Positions 8,146 through 16,034 of a DNA stretch of 64,000 bases are shown here, piece after piece. The stretch is from the NCBI GenBank assembly GCA_900184925.1, contig FXYJ02000004.1, forward strand, positions 186,001 through 250,000, read 5' to 3'. The translations under genes and the position numbers were made by a program. The stretch is from Ruminococcaceae bacterium HV4-5-B5C (GTDB lineage: Bacteria; Bacillota; Clostridia; Oscillospirales; Acutalibacteraceae). The notes beneath the pieces are model-generated. The model searched no databases. It saw only the letters and a program-made list of their open reading frames with translations, and had not been told where the DNA came from. Positions within the stretch are counted from its first letter, which is position 1. The number at the start of each line of letters is the position of its first letter.

Positions 8146-9036
8146 TCAGGCAAGCAGCCCGTATTTCTTTAGGGCAACGCGCAGCCTGGCTTTGTTTTCT
8201 TCGCTGACGGAAGTCAGCGGAAGACGACAGCCTCCGCAATCCCATCCGGCCATGTTCATCGCTGCTTTGACCGGCATCGGGTTTACATCAATGAACAGAA
8301 CGTTCATCAGGTCAAGGTATTCAAGAAACAGCTTCCGGCTCTCTGCTTCATTCCCCTGGAAATAGAGGCGGCAGATGTCGCTCATAGCTTTCGGAATCAG
8401 GTTGGCACTGGTGGAAATAACGCCTTTGCCCCCGATGGAGAGGATGGGAAGAGTGAGATTATCTTCTCCGGAATAAATGGTCAGATCATCGCCACACAGC
8501 GCAGCAGTTTTCGCTGCCGCCGCCAAATCTCCGTTGGCCTCCTTTGTCCCGGCGATATTGGGGTGCTTTGAAAGCTCCAGATAAGTTTCGGGCAAAATAT
8601 TGCATCCTGTCCTGGACGGAATGTTATACATAATGATCGGAAGATCGACACGATCGGCAATATAAGTAAAATGCTTTACAAAGCCGGTCTGCGACGTTTT
8701 ATTGTAATACGGTGTAATCATCAGAAGCGCATCCGCACCTACACTCTGCAGATCTCTGGAAAGCTCAAGCGCATAAGCGGTGTTGTTGCTGCCGGAGCTC
8801 GCAATTACCGGCACTTTTTTCGCGGTACGATTTACGATGAATTCCACGACCTTGCAGTGCTCGTCGTGGCTCAGTACAGGCGACTCTCCCGTTGTAGCGC
8901 ACGCAACAAAAGCACTGGTACCGCTGCTGAGATGGAAATCGACAAGTTTACCAAGTGTTTCATAATTGACGGAACCATCTTCATGCATCGGTGTAATCAG
9001 AGCAACGGCGCACCCCGTAAAAACGGTTTTTTTCAT
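8146..9036 (-). CDS. dapA: 4-hydroxy-tetrahydrodipicolinate synthase DapA
   Basis: Condenses pyruvate with aspartate semialdehyde; cytoplasmic TIM-barrel enzyme. 296 residues. Seen: ATTGESPVLSHDEH with the catalytic Thr pair, YNIPSRTG with the proton-relay Tyr, and GTKEANGD with the Schiff-base Lys. It lies between asd and dapB, so two successive pathway steps are made together. Some DapA-like proteins are other aldolases, but the motifs and operon make DapA the clear choice. Confidence 0.96.
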   Translation of the reverse strand: MKKTVFTGCAVALITPMHEDGSVNYETLGKLVDFHLSSGTSAFVACATTGESPVLSHDEHCKVVEFIVNRTAKKVPVIASSGSNNTAYALELSRDLQSVGADALLMITPYYNKTSQTGFVKHFTYIADRVDLPIIMYNIPSRTGCNILPETYLELSKHPNIAGTKEANGDLAAAAKTAALCGDDLTIYSGEDNLTLPILSIGGKGVISTSANLIPKAMSDICRLYFQGNEAESRKLFLEYLDLMNVLFIDVNPMPVKAAMNMAGWDCGGCRLPLTSVSEENKARLRVALKKYGLLA

Positions 9037-9083
9037 AAAAAATTGGCCTCCCCGTTAAGATCGAAGTCAGTTCACAGACTGAT

Positions 9084-10163
9084 TCAGTCCATGTAACCTT
9101 TTGCGCAGAGTAGCTCCGCCATCAAGACGCCTCCGCCGGCCGCTCCCCGAAGAGTGTTATGGGAAAGGCTGACGAATTTATAGTCATACTGTGTGTCGGC
9201 ACGAAGTCTTCCGACGGAAACAGCCATGCCGTTTTCAAGGTTACGGTCAAGTCTGGCCTGTGGACGGTCATCCTCACGGAAATAGTGCAGGAACTGCTTC
9301 GGAGCACTCGGGAGCGCAAGGCGCTGCGGTTCTCCGCTGTAATTTTCCCACCGAGCGATAATCTCTTCCGGCGAGATTTTCTTTTCCATCGAAAGGAAGA
9401 CCGCGGCCGTGTGGCCGTCAGAAACCGGAACGCGCAGGCACTGCGTTGTAATTGCCGGATTCACAGCGTTTACGACCAATCCGTTTTCGATATGTCCCCA
9501 GACTTTCATCGGTTCATTCTCGGATTTGCCTTCTTCACCGCCGATAAACGGGATCAGATTGTCGACCATCTCGGGCCATGTGCGAAATGTTTTACCAGCG
9601 CCTGAAATGGCCTGATAGGTGCAGGCAAGAACTTTTGTCACGCCGAGATCAAGCAGGGGAGTAATTGCCGGAACATAACTCTGGATAGAACAGTTGGACT
9701 TTACGGCAATAAAACCGCGTTTTGTTCCGAGTCGTTTACGCTGTGTCTCGATTACGGCCGCATGATCCGGATTAATTTCCGGAATGATCATCGGAACATC
9801 CGGATCTCCGCGGTGGGCACTGTTGTTGGAAATAACGGGGCATTCCGCGAGTGCGTAGGCTTCTTCCAGTTCTCTCGTTTTCTGTTTATCCAGATTAACG
9901 GCGCAGAACACGAAGTCGACGCTTTCCGCGATCTTCTCCCGATCCTTTTCCGCGTCAAGAACGACCATGCTTTTTATGCTTTCCGGGAGCGGAGAAGTCA
10001 TCTGCCAACGACCGCCGAGAGCCTCTTCATACGTCTTGCCGGCGGAACGTGAACTCGCTGCAAGCACCGAGACGTGAAACCACGGATGATTTTCCAGTAA
10101 AGTGATAAAGCGCTGGCCTACCATGCCAGTTGCACCGATAATTCCGACGCGATACTGCTTCAT
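9084..10163 (-). CDS. asd: Aspartate-semialdehyde dehydrogenase Asd
   Basis: Reduces aspartyl phosphate to aspartate semialdehyde, the branch-point precursor of lysine, threonine and methionine. 359 residues from ATG 10163, which follows AGGAGG by nine bases; a TTG two codons earlier is less likely. Seen: NADP-binding GATGMVGQRF and active-site Cys in KSNCSIQSYVPA. The sequence style (GMVGQRFITLLENHPWF) is the archaeal/fungal-like branch rather than the E. coli branch. First gene of the operon, directly behind the lysine riboswitch. Confidence 0.95.
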   Translation of the reverse strand: MKQYRVGIIGATGMVGQRFITLLENHPWFHVSVLAASSRSAGKTYEEALGGRWQMTSPLPESIKSMVVLDAEKDREKIAESVDFVFCAVNLDKQKTRELEEAYALAECPVISNNSAHRGDPDVPMIIPEINPDHAAVIETQRKRLGTKRGFIAVKSNCSIQSYVPAITPLLDLGVTKVLACTYQAISGAGKTFRTWPEMVDNLIPFIGGEEGKSENEPMKVWGHIENGLVVNAVNPAITTQCLRVPVSDGHTAAVFLSMEKKISPEEIIARWENYSGEPQRLALPSAPKQFLHYFREDDRPQARLDRNLENGMAVSVGRLRADTQYDYKFVSLSHNTLRGAAGGGVLMAELLCAKGYMD

Positions 10164-10230
10164 AATCAATAGCCTCCTGTAATATTCTATGATGCTTTCC
10201 GATGAAAAATCGGAATAATAATCCGGAGCA

Positions 10231-10258
10231 ATAAAAAAACCGGTTCAAAACCGGTCAT
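10231..10258 (-). terminator. Riboswitch-controlled terminator before asd
   Basis: On the minus strand ACCGGTT-TTG-AACCGGT is followed by a run of seven T. It sits between the lysine aptamer and the asd ribosome site, where the expression platform is expected. Confidence 0.9.
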
Positions 10259-10263
10259 CATCC

Positions 10264-10474
10264 AGAGAGGAGCAATCATCAAATCAATATGCTTTCGCCA
10301 TGCTGCATATTTGATAGCGCTCCATCATGTTATGATGACAGTCAGAGACGCTGTTTGCATCCCGACCAGGTGAACGCACTCCGAAAACGTTCCCTTCGGC
10401 AGGTCTTCCTTTTGCAGCCCTTCACCGGCCCTCGGCGGCCTCCCGGCTGTTACTCTTAAAACCTGCACCTCTAT
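10264..10474 (-). promoter_or_regulatory. Lysine riboswitch (L-box) aptamer
   Basis: Minus-strand leader of asd. Seen in order: AGAGGTGC at the 5' side of P1, the AAGAGTAAC internal-loop motif, GGTGAAGGGC and GCCGAAGGG blocks of the P3/P4 arms, CTGGTCGGGATGC, ACTGTCATCATAACATGATGGAG in two conserved pieces, and closing CTCCTCT pairing back to P1. These are the hallmark pieces of the lysine aptamer. A terminator follows at 10231-10258. Expected behaviour: lysine binding favours termination and shuts off asd-dapA-dapB-ACT. Confidence 0.93.
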
Positions 10475-10494
10475 CGGATTATTTAGTTGAAAAT

Positions 10495-10524
10495 ATAATA
10501 GCATGTGTTGCTATTGATTGTCAA
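10495..10524 (-). promoter_or_regulatory. Promoter of the lysine operon
   Basis: On the minus strand TTGACA (10524-10519), 18 bases, TATTAT (10500-10495). Transcription would start about a dozen bases before the aptamer. It overlaps the divergent queA promoter. Confidence 0.65.
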
Positions 10525-10536
10525 TTTATTTATAAT
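10508..10536 (+). promoter_or_regulatory. Promoter of queA
   Basis: TTGCTA (10508-10513), 17 bases, TATAAT (10531-10536). It is interleaved with the divergent lysine-operon promoter, so the two may compete for polymerase. Confidence 0.65.
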
Positions 10537-10575
10537 AGACTGCGGGCAATTTATTGAATGTAGGAGATATAAAAA

Positions 10576-11622
10576 ATGGGATTAGACCTAAACAGTATGA
10601 AAACAAGCGACTTTTATTATGACCTGCCCAAGGAGCTGATCGCTCAGACGCCGGCCGAACCGAGAGATTCTTCGCGCCTGCTTACCCTGGACAAGAGAAC
10701 CGGAGAAATCACGCACAGACATTTTTACGATATTGTAGACTGCCTGAACCCCAATGATTGTCTTGTGCTCAACGATTCCCGTGTCCTTCCGGCCAGACTG
10801 ATTGGGACGAAGGAAAGGACGGGAGCAAAAGTGGAGTTTCTGCTTCTCAATCATCGCGAAGGCGATGTATGGGAAGTACTGACTGGCCCCGGCAGACGTG
10901 CAAAACCGGGTTCCTGCTTCACATTCGGCAATGGCGAGCTGAAAGCGGAGGTCATCGAGGTGATCGAAGACGGAAATCGTCTTGCCCGCTTTACCTGTGA
11001 CGGCAATTTTTACGAGATCCTTGACAAAATCGGGCAGATGCCTCTTCCGCACTACATCACTTCCGAACTGAAGGATAACGAACGTTACCAGACGGTTTAT
11101 TCAAACGAGGTAGGCTCTGCGGCCGCGCCAACCGCCGGGCTCCATTTTACAAACGAACTGTTGGAAAAGGTAAAGCAAAAAGGCGTAAAACTTGCTTTTG
11201 TTACTCTGCATGTCGGGTTAGGCACATTTCGCCCGGTAACTGCGGAGAAAATTACAGACCATAAAATGCACTCCGAACATTATTATATGCCTCAAAAATC
11301 AGCCGATCTGATCAACGAGACAAAGAAGAACGGCGGCAGAGTCATCTGCGTCGGAACAACAAGCTGCAGAACACTCGAAAGCGTCGCTGCGAAAGAAGGA
11401 TGCGTGAAGGAAAGTGCAGGCTGGACGGATATTTTCATCTATCCGGGCTTCTCCTTCAAGGCTATGGACGGGCTCATCACCAATTTTCACCTTCCGGAAA
11501 GCACTCTGATTATGCTTGTGTCGGCTCTTGCCGGCTACGACCATATCATGAACGCCTATCACGTAGCGGTTCAGGAGAAATACCGCTTCTTCAGTTTCGG
11601 CGACGCAATGTTTATTCATTAA
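10576..11622 (+). CDS. queA: tRNA S-adenosylmethionine ribosyltransferase-isomerase QueA
   Basis: Transfers the ribosyl part of SAM to 7-aminomethyl-7-deazaguanine in tRNA, giving epoxyqueuosine. 348 residues. Seen: [19 protein letters not shown] at the N-terminus, [13 protein letters not shown] and [15 protein letters not shown] lies nine bases before ATG 10576; a second Met at 10597 starts the family-typical MKTSDF and cannot be excluded. Followed by tgt, the enzyme acting one step earlier on the same tRNA position. Confidence 0.96.
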   Translation: MGLDLNSMKTSDFYYDLPKELIAQTPAEPRDSSRLLTLDKRTGEITHRHFYDIVDCLNPNDCLVLNDSRVLPARLIGTKERTGAKVEFLLLNHREGDVWEVLTGPGRRAKPGSCFTFGNGELKAEVIEVIEDGNRLARFTCDGNFYEILDKIGQMPLPHYITSELKDNERYQTVYSNEVGSAAAPTAGLHFTNELLEKVKQKGVKLAFVTLHVGLGTFRPVTAEKITDHKMHSEHYYMPQKSADLINETKKNGGRVICVGTTSCRTLESVAAKEGCVKESAGWTDIFIYPGFSFKAMDGLITNFHLPESTLIMLVSALAGYDHIMNAYHVAVQEKYRFFSFGDAMFIH

Positions 11623-11653
11623 AACTGACAGAAATGCGGTGTCTTTCATTAAT

Positions 11654-12784
11654 ATGTATCATCTGATTAAAACAGAAGGCAGAGCAAGACGTGGGGAACT
11701 CGTTACCCCCCACGGAACGGTGCAGACGCCTGCTTTTATGAATGTCGCGACCTGCGGCGCCATAAAAGGTGCAGTTTCCGCACTGGACCTGAAAAACCTG
11801 AAATGTCAGGTTCAGCTTTGCAACACCTATCACCTCCACCTGCGCCCTGGAGATGAAACAGTAAGAAAACTTGGCGGTCTTCACAGGTTTACCCGCTGGG
11901 ACGGTCCAATTTTGACGGACAGCGGCGGCTTTCAGGTCTTTTCGCTCGCAAAACTTCGCAACATCACCGAAGAGGGCGTGACCTTTGCCTCTCATATCGA
12001 CGGGCACCGGATTTTTATGGGTCCCGAAGAGAGTATGCGGATTCAGTCAAACCTCGGTTCCACAATCGCCATGGCCTTCGACGAATGCGTGGAGAACCCG
12101 GCAGAATATGAATACGCCCGCGCATCCTGTGATCGAACAATCCGGTGGCTTTACCGCTCCAAAGAGGAAATGGACCGCCTGAATTCCCTTCCCGATACCA
12201 TCAACCGCAAACAGATGCTGTTCGGTATTAATCAGGGCAGTACCTACGAAGATTTGCGCATCGACTGCATGAAAAAAATCCGAGAACTCAATCTGGACGG
12301 TTATGCCATCGGCGGACTCGCAGTCGGGGAAAGCGCAGAAGATATGTATCGGATTATCGAAGCGGTCGAACCGGAAATGCCGAAGGACCGTCCGCGCTAT
12401 CTGATGGGCGTCGGGACTCCGGACAATATTCTGGAATCCGTCGCGCGCGGGGTTGATCTGTTCGACTGTGTGATGCCGACGCGCAACGCAAGACACGGGC
12501 ATGTATTTACCTGGGAAGGCCGTCGGAACCTTTTCAATGCAAAATACGAGTTGGACGAACTCCCTCTTGACCCGGGCTGTGACTGCCCGGTTTGCCAAAA
12601 CTTCAGCCGGGCCTATCTCCACCATCTGTTCAAGAGCGGAGAGATGCTTGCCATGCGTTTGTGTGTGATGCATAATATCTATTTCTACAATACACTGCTT
12701 GAAAGAATCAGACTTTCCCTTGATGAAGGAAATTTCGGGCAATTTTCCGACCAATACAAAAAAGAACTCTCCCAAAGGATCTGA
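11654..12784 (+). CDS. tgt: Queuine tRNA-ribosyltransferase Tgt
   Basis: Exchanges guanine 34 for preQ1 in tRNAs with GUN anticodons. About 376 residues from ATG 11654 (MYHLIKTEG, the usual beginning); an in-frame GTG at 11639 is the alternative, and neither has a strong ribosome site. Seen: TDSGGFQVFSL with the general-base Asp, DLFDCVMPTRNARHG with the nucleophile Asp, and the zinc site CDCPVC plus a following His. It starts about 30 bases after queA and begins the conserved tgt-yajC gene order. Confidence 0.96.
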   Translation: MYHLIKTEGRARRGELVTPHGTVQTPAFMNVATCGAIKGAVSALDLKNLKCQVQLCNTYHLHLRPGDETVRKLGGLHRFTRWDGPILTDSGGFQVFSLAKLRNITEEGVTFASHIDGHRIFMGPEESMRIQSNLGSTIAMAFDECVENPAEYEYARASCDRTIRWLYRSKEEMDRLNSLPDTINRKQMLFGINQGSTYEDLRIDCMKKIRELNLDGYAIGGLAVGESAEDMYRIIEAVEPEMPKDRPRYLMGVGTPDNILESVARGVDLFDCVMPTRNARHGHVFTWEGRRNLFNAKYELDELPLDPGCDCPVCQNFSRAYLHHLFKSGEMLAMRLCVMHNIYFYNTLLERIRLSLDEGNFGQFSDQYKKELSQRI

Positions 12785-12790
12785 AATGCC

Positions 12791-12819
12791 TTGCGCGTGG
12801 GAAGAATTGTTGGTATAAT
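12791..12819 (+). promoter_or_regulatory. Promoter of yajC
   Basis: TTGCGC (12791-12796), 17 bases, TATAAT (12814-12819), right after the tgt stop. It gives yajC and the SCIFF genes a start of their own. Confidence 0.6.
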
Positions 12820-12848
12820 CTAAACATCATTACGGAGGTGTAAATTTA

Positions 12849-13175
12849 ATGACGTTTCATTATCTTGCTGGGAGTACAACCTCGGGCTCCATGGATATTT
12901 GGGTTTCAATTATCTGGATGGTTGCGATTGTCGGTATTTTCTATGTTCTTTTGATTCTTCCTCAGAATAAGAAAAAGAAAAAAGAAGAGAAAATGCGCAA
13001 CGGCGTGCAGATCGGCGACGAGATCACTACAATCGGCGGTATTGTCGGCAAAGTGGTCGGTGTTAAGGATGACAGCGGCATGCTTATTATCGAAACCGGT
13101 ACGGATCGTTCAAAGCTGAAAATTAAAAAGTGGGCTATCGGCAGTGTCGAAACAATTCATGACGACGCAGAATAA
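12849..13175 (+). CDS. yajC: Preprotein translocase accessory subunit YajC
   Basis: Single-pass membrane protein that associates with SecDF-SecYEG. 108 residues: a polar glycine-rich N-terminus, one transmembrane helix (~15-35, WVSIIWMVAIVGIFYVLLIL), the signature PQNKKKKKEEKM directly after it, and a small C-terminal domain with GDEITTIGGIVGKV. GGAGGT precedes the ATG. In many Clostridia secD and secF follow the yajC/SCIFF block; they do not here. Confidence 0.95.
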   Translation: MTFHYLAGSTTSGSMDIWVSIIWMVAIVGIFYVLLILPQNKKKKKEEKMRNGVQIGDEITTIGGIVGKVVGVKDDSGMLIIETGTDRSKLKIKKWAIGSVETIHDDAE

Positions 13176-13203
13176 TTTGGCGCGAAACCTTTATGAATAA
13201 CGA

Positions 13204-13251
13204 CCGCCCCCGAAGAATATTTATTTGTGGTGGGTAAGAAGAAGGGGGCGG
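13204..13251 (+). promoter_or_regulatory. Long-loop hairpin covering the ribosome site of the TIGR04086 gene
   Basis: CCGCCCCC (13204-13211) can pair perfectly with GGGGGCGG (13244-13251) across a 32-base loop. The second arm is the only plausible ribosome site for ATG 13259, and a short T-run follows. It may be a weak terminator, a translational lid, or both. Confidence 0.5.
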
Positions 13252-13258
13252 CTTTTCC

Positions 13259-13669
13259 ATGAAGGGATTGAATGCAGCCGGGCAGAAACCGGCACTAGTC
13301 ATGATCCGTGCGATCGTTATCGGTGCCGTAGCCGGAGCGCTTCTTTGCGCCCTGCTGCTTGCATGCTTTGCGTTTGCATTTGTTTCCGCTGAGAATATTC
13401 CGCATGATTTTCTTCCTGCGTTCATTGTCGCAGTAACGGTCGCCAGCGCTTTTATGGCGGGATTTGTTACCGCCAGAATTTCCAAGCAGAAAGGGCTGCT
13501 CTGCGGCAGTGCGGCGGGGCTTCTTCTGTTTTTGCTCTTTCTTGTGGCTGGTGTGGCTTTGTCACAGGGGCATACAGGTATTGACGCGGTCATGCGCGTT
13601 ATCCTCATGGTTCTTTCCGGCGGAATCGGCGGATTGATTTCAGTCAACGGAAAAGGGCGTAGAAAGTAG
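13259..13669 (+). CDS. TIGR04086-type four-helix membrane protein next to SCIFF
   Basis: 136 residues with four hydrophobic segments (about 13-42, 50-75, 80-103 and 112-130) and little else. Size, composition and place between yajC and the SCIFF precursor match the TIGR04086 family of clostridial membrane proteins, which is known mainly from this setting. No function is established. The only candidate ribosome site is in a predicted hairpin. Family call rests on context plus topology. Confidence 0.7.
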   Translation: MKGLNAAGQKPALVMIRAIVIGAVAGALLCALLLACFAFAFVSAENIPHDFLPAFIVAVTVASAFMAGFVTARISKQKGLLCGSAAGLLLFLLFLVAGVALSQGHTGIDAVMRVILMVLSGGIGGLISVNGKGRRK

Positions 13670-13690
13670 TCATTAATGATGGAGGAAAAA

Positions 13691-13837
13691 ATGAAACAGA
13701 TTAAAACACTGAATCAGGCCAATTTGAAAGAAAGTGCTGCGAAGGGCGGATGCGGAGAATGCCAGGCATCGTGCCAGTCTGCCTGCAAAACTTCCTGCAC
13801 AGTCTCCAATCAGAAATGTGAAAACAAAGACAGGTAA
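13691..13837 (+). CDS. scfA: SCIFF peptide precursor (six cysteines in forty-five residues)
   Basis: A 48-residue precursor of a ribosomally made, post-translationally modified peptide. Seen: basic leader MKQIKTLNQANLKES, then a core with cysteines at 21, 24, 28, 32, 36 and 43, ending in a short charged tail. GGAGG lies just upstream. The maturase gene follows at once. In characterised relatives the radical SAM enzyme makes a Cys-to-Thr thioether; here the acceptor would be Thr37 or one of the nearby Ser/Thr residues (inference). SCIFF is nearly universal in Clostridia, and its biological role is unknown. Confidence 0.93.
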   Translation: MKQIKTLNQANLKESAAKGGCGECQASCQSACKTSCTVSNQKCENKDR

Positions 13838-13857
13838 GTTTACCTTCTTTGCCGCAC

Positions 13858-13880
13858 AAGGGACAGGTAATCTGTCCCTT
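13858..13880 (+). terminator. Hairpin between SCIFF precursor and maturase
   Basis: Perfect nine-pair stem AAGGGACAG / CTGTCCCTT with a five-base loop, then GATTTTATT. The T-run is weak, so it is probably a leaky terminator or a 3' stabiliser that leaves more precursor mRNA than maturase mRNA. Confidence 0.6.
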
Positions 13881-13907
13881 GATTTTATTCAGTTGAGGAA
13901 TTGCCCA

Positions 13908-15269
13908 ATGATACATAAATATTCACAAAACGGTTTCAATATCGTAATGGATACAAACAGTGGGGCCGTGCATCTTTTCGACGACGCCCCTTTCGCGATG
14001 CTGGACTACCTGGATAACGCCGTCCCGAATGAACCGCCCAAGGCGATGATGGACAACCTAAAAGGCCGCTTTGACGAAGAAACTCTGCGGGAAGGATATT
14101 GGGAAGTACTTGATCTTTACAAGAAAGGGCAGCTCTATTCGGACGACGTCTACGGGAAGTTTGCTTCTCTGATGAAAAATGCCCCCATCAAATCCATGTG
14201 CCTGAATATCGCTCATGACTGCAATCTGCGCTGCCGGTACTGCTTTGCCGCACAGGGCGATTTCGGCGGAGAGCGTATGCTTATGCCGTTCAGCGTTGCA
14301 AAAAGTGCAATCGATTTCTTGATTCGGAATTCGGGGACAAGGCATAATCTTGAGCTCGATTTTTTCGGCGGGGAGCCGCTGATGAACTTCGGCGTTGTAA
14401 AACAAACCGTTGCATATGCGAGAAGTTTGGAAAAGCAATATGACAAGTGTTTTCGCTTTACAATTACAACAAATGGATTGCTGCTCGATGATGAAAAAAT
14501 TGATTTTATCAACCGTGAAATGTCAAACTGCATTCTGTCCCTAGACGGAAGAAAAGACGTCAACGACCGTTTGCGTATTCGCGTCGACGGAAGCGGTTCC
14601 TACGATACCATAATCCCAAAATTTCAAGAACTGGTGAAACGCCGTCCAAAAGAGAAAGATTATTATGTGCGCGGCACATTTTCAAAATATAACCTTGATT
14701 TTCTGAATGACATCAAACACTTTCTTGATCTTGGCTTTGATGAGATTTCCATGGAGCCTGTTGTTTCGGATCAAAAGCTGGATTACTCCATACAGGAAGA
14801 CGACCTTCCACGTGTTTTCGAGGAATATGACCGTCTGTCGCAATTTATGATTGAACGTGCGAAAGCGGGGAAGGGGTTTGACTTTTTCCATTTCATGGTC
14901 GACCTGAATCAGGGACCGTGCGCGATTAAGCGGCTGCGCGGATGCAGCTGCGGCAACGAATACGTTGCCGTTACTCCGACAGGGGATATTTACCCGTGCC
15001 ATCAGTTTGTCGGAAGTGAAGAATGGAAAATGGGAAACGTTCTGACCGGGGCGCTGAATCAGGAGATTAAATCTGCATTTGCGCTGACGAACGTCTACTC
15101 TAAGCCCGACTGCAAAGATTGCTGGGCAAAATTCTACTGCAGCGGCGGTTGCAATGCAAACAATCTTCAGTATGAGGGAAGCATCCGAAGGCCTCATTCA
15201 ATCTCCTGCAAGCTCGAGAAAAAGCGACTGGAATGCGCCGTTATGATTCAGGCTGCTCTTTCCGTCTGA
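13908..15269 (+). CDS. scfB: SCIFF radical SAM maturase
   Basis: Radical SAM/SPASM enzyme that forms the thioether in SCIFF. 453 residues from ATG 13908, preceded by TTGAGGA; longer upstream extensions overlap the precursor gene and lack homology features. Seen: an N-terminal peptide-binding region (~1-95), the radical SAM cluster motif CNLRCRYC (Cys105, 109, 112), FFGGEPLMNF, and a C-terminal SPASM region with CSCG, YPCHQF and CKDCWAKFYCSGGCN supplying auxiliary iron-sulfur ligands. All expected cysteines are present. No protease or exporter for the mature peptide lies alongside. Confidence 0.95.
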   Translation: MIHKYSQNGFNIVMDTNSGAVHLFDDAPFAMLDYLDNAVPNEPPKAMMDNLKGRFDEETLREGYWEVLDLYKKGQLYSDDVYGKFASLMKNAPIKSMCLNIAHDCNLRCRYCFAAQGDFGGERMLMPFSVAKSAIDFLIRNSGTRHNLELDFFGGEPLMNFGVVKQTVAYARSLEKQYDKCFRFTITTNGLLLDDEKIDFINREMSNCILSLDGRKDVNDRLRIRVDGSGSYDTIIPKFQELVKRRPKEKDYYVRGTFSKYNLDFLNDIKHFLDLGFDEISMEPVVSDQKLDYSIQEDDLPRVFEEYDRLSQFMIERAKAGKGFDFFHFMVDLNQGPCAIKRLRGCSCGNEYVAVTPTGDIYPCHQFVGSEEWKMGNVLTGALNQEIKSAFALTNVYSKPDCKDCWAKFYCSGGCNANNLQYEGSIRRPHSISCKLEKKRLECAVMIQAALSV

Positions 15270-15356
15270 GCACTGCGATTCGGTAGAAATATCTCATAGA
15301 ACCGCTTTGTCCAACATACATTTTACTAAAGCACTCTTTGGAAGGAATGAAGATGT

Positions 15357-16013
15357 ATGGGCGTCATGGCGATTCGTTTGCCCCGGCGGCGAAAATACGG
15401 AAAAAAAGCGGTTTTGGGCCTCAGAAGCGACGTCTCTGCAGCATTCCGCGAAAATAAGGCAATCTGCTTTCTGGCTCTCCTTTTTCTCGCCGGGATGGTA
15501 GTTGGGGCAATTATTGCCCGGAATGCCGGGTTCCGGTCCATCAGTCGGCTCGATTTCCTGTTCGCCGGGAATTTCAAGGCAAGGGCCAGCCAACCGTTTC
15601 TGACTATTTTTTCTGCGTCCTTCGCCTCGTCTTTTCTCTTTGTGCTTGCCTGCTTTCTCTGCGGGCTTTCCATGTGGGGAGCCTTTTTTCTGCCCGTGAT
15701 TCCGTTTTTTCGCGGATTCGGCCTTGGCCTTACGTCCGGTTTCCTTTATGTGACATACGGGTGGAAAGGATTTTTATATAACCTTAGTGTGATTCTTCCC
15801 GGCGCTTTTCTGTGCTGTTTTGCCATTCTTGCGGCCGCCCTGGAGGGAATCCGCTATTCCCGCGCTCTGGAAGCACACAGAGCCCCCGCGTCGGGCGGAA
15901 TATCCATGCGCAACTATGTTACCCGTTTTGGAGCGATTCTGTCGTGCGCATGTGTAGCGGCTATTTTGGATACGCTGATGTCAGCACTATTCGGCGGATA
16001 TTTTTCGTTTTGA
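15357..16013 (+). CDS. spoIIM: Stage II sporulation protein M family membrane protein
   Basis: 218 residues, several hydrophobic helices (from about 36-53, 80-108, 118-140, 145-165 and 190-212). The arrangement and the stretch LPGAFLCCFAILAAALEG are SpoIIM-like; in Bacillus, SpoIIM acts with SpoIID and SpoIIP in engulfment. A xerD-like gene follows, as near spoIIM in Bacillus, which supports orthology and suggests sporulation ability. SpoIID and SpoIIP are not in the window. Confidence 0.8.
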   Translation: MGVMAIRLPRRRKYGKKAVLGLRSDVSAAFRENKAICFLALLFLAGMVVGAIIARNAGFRSISRLDFLFAGNFKARASQPFLTIFSASFASSFLFVLACFLCGLSMWGAFFLPVIPFFRGFGLGLTSGFLYVTYGWKGFLYNLSVILPGAFLCCFAILAAALEGIRYSRALEAHRAPASGGISMRNYVTRFGAILSCACVAAILDTLMSALFGGYFSF

Positions 16014-16034
16014 TGGATAAGGGGAAGGGCAGTT

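Noticed and set aside
13734..13907. Extension of the SCIFF maturase into the precursor gene
   Set aside because: Out of frame with the precursor, no maturase-like sequence, and a better ATG with a ribosome site at 13908.
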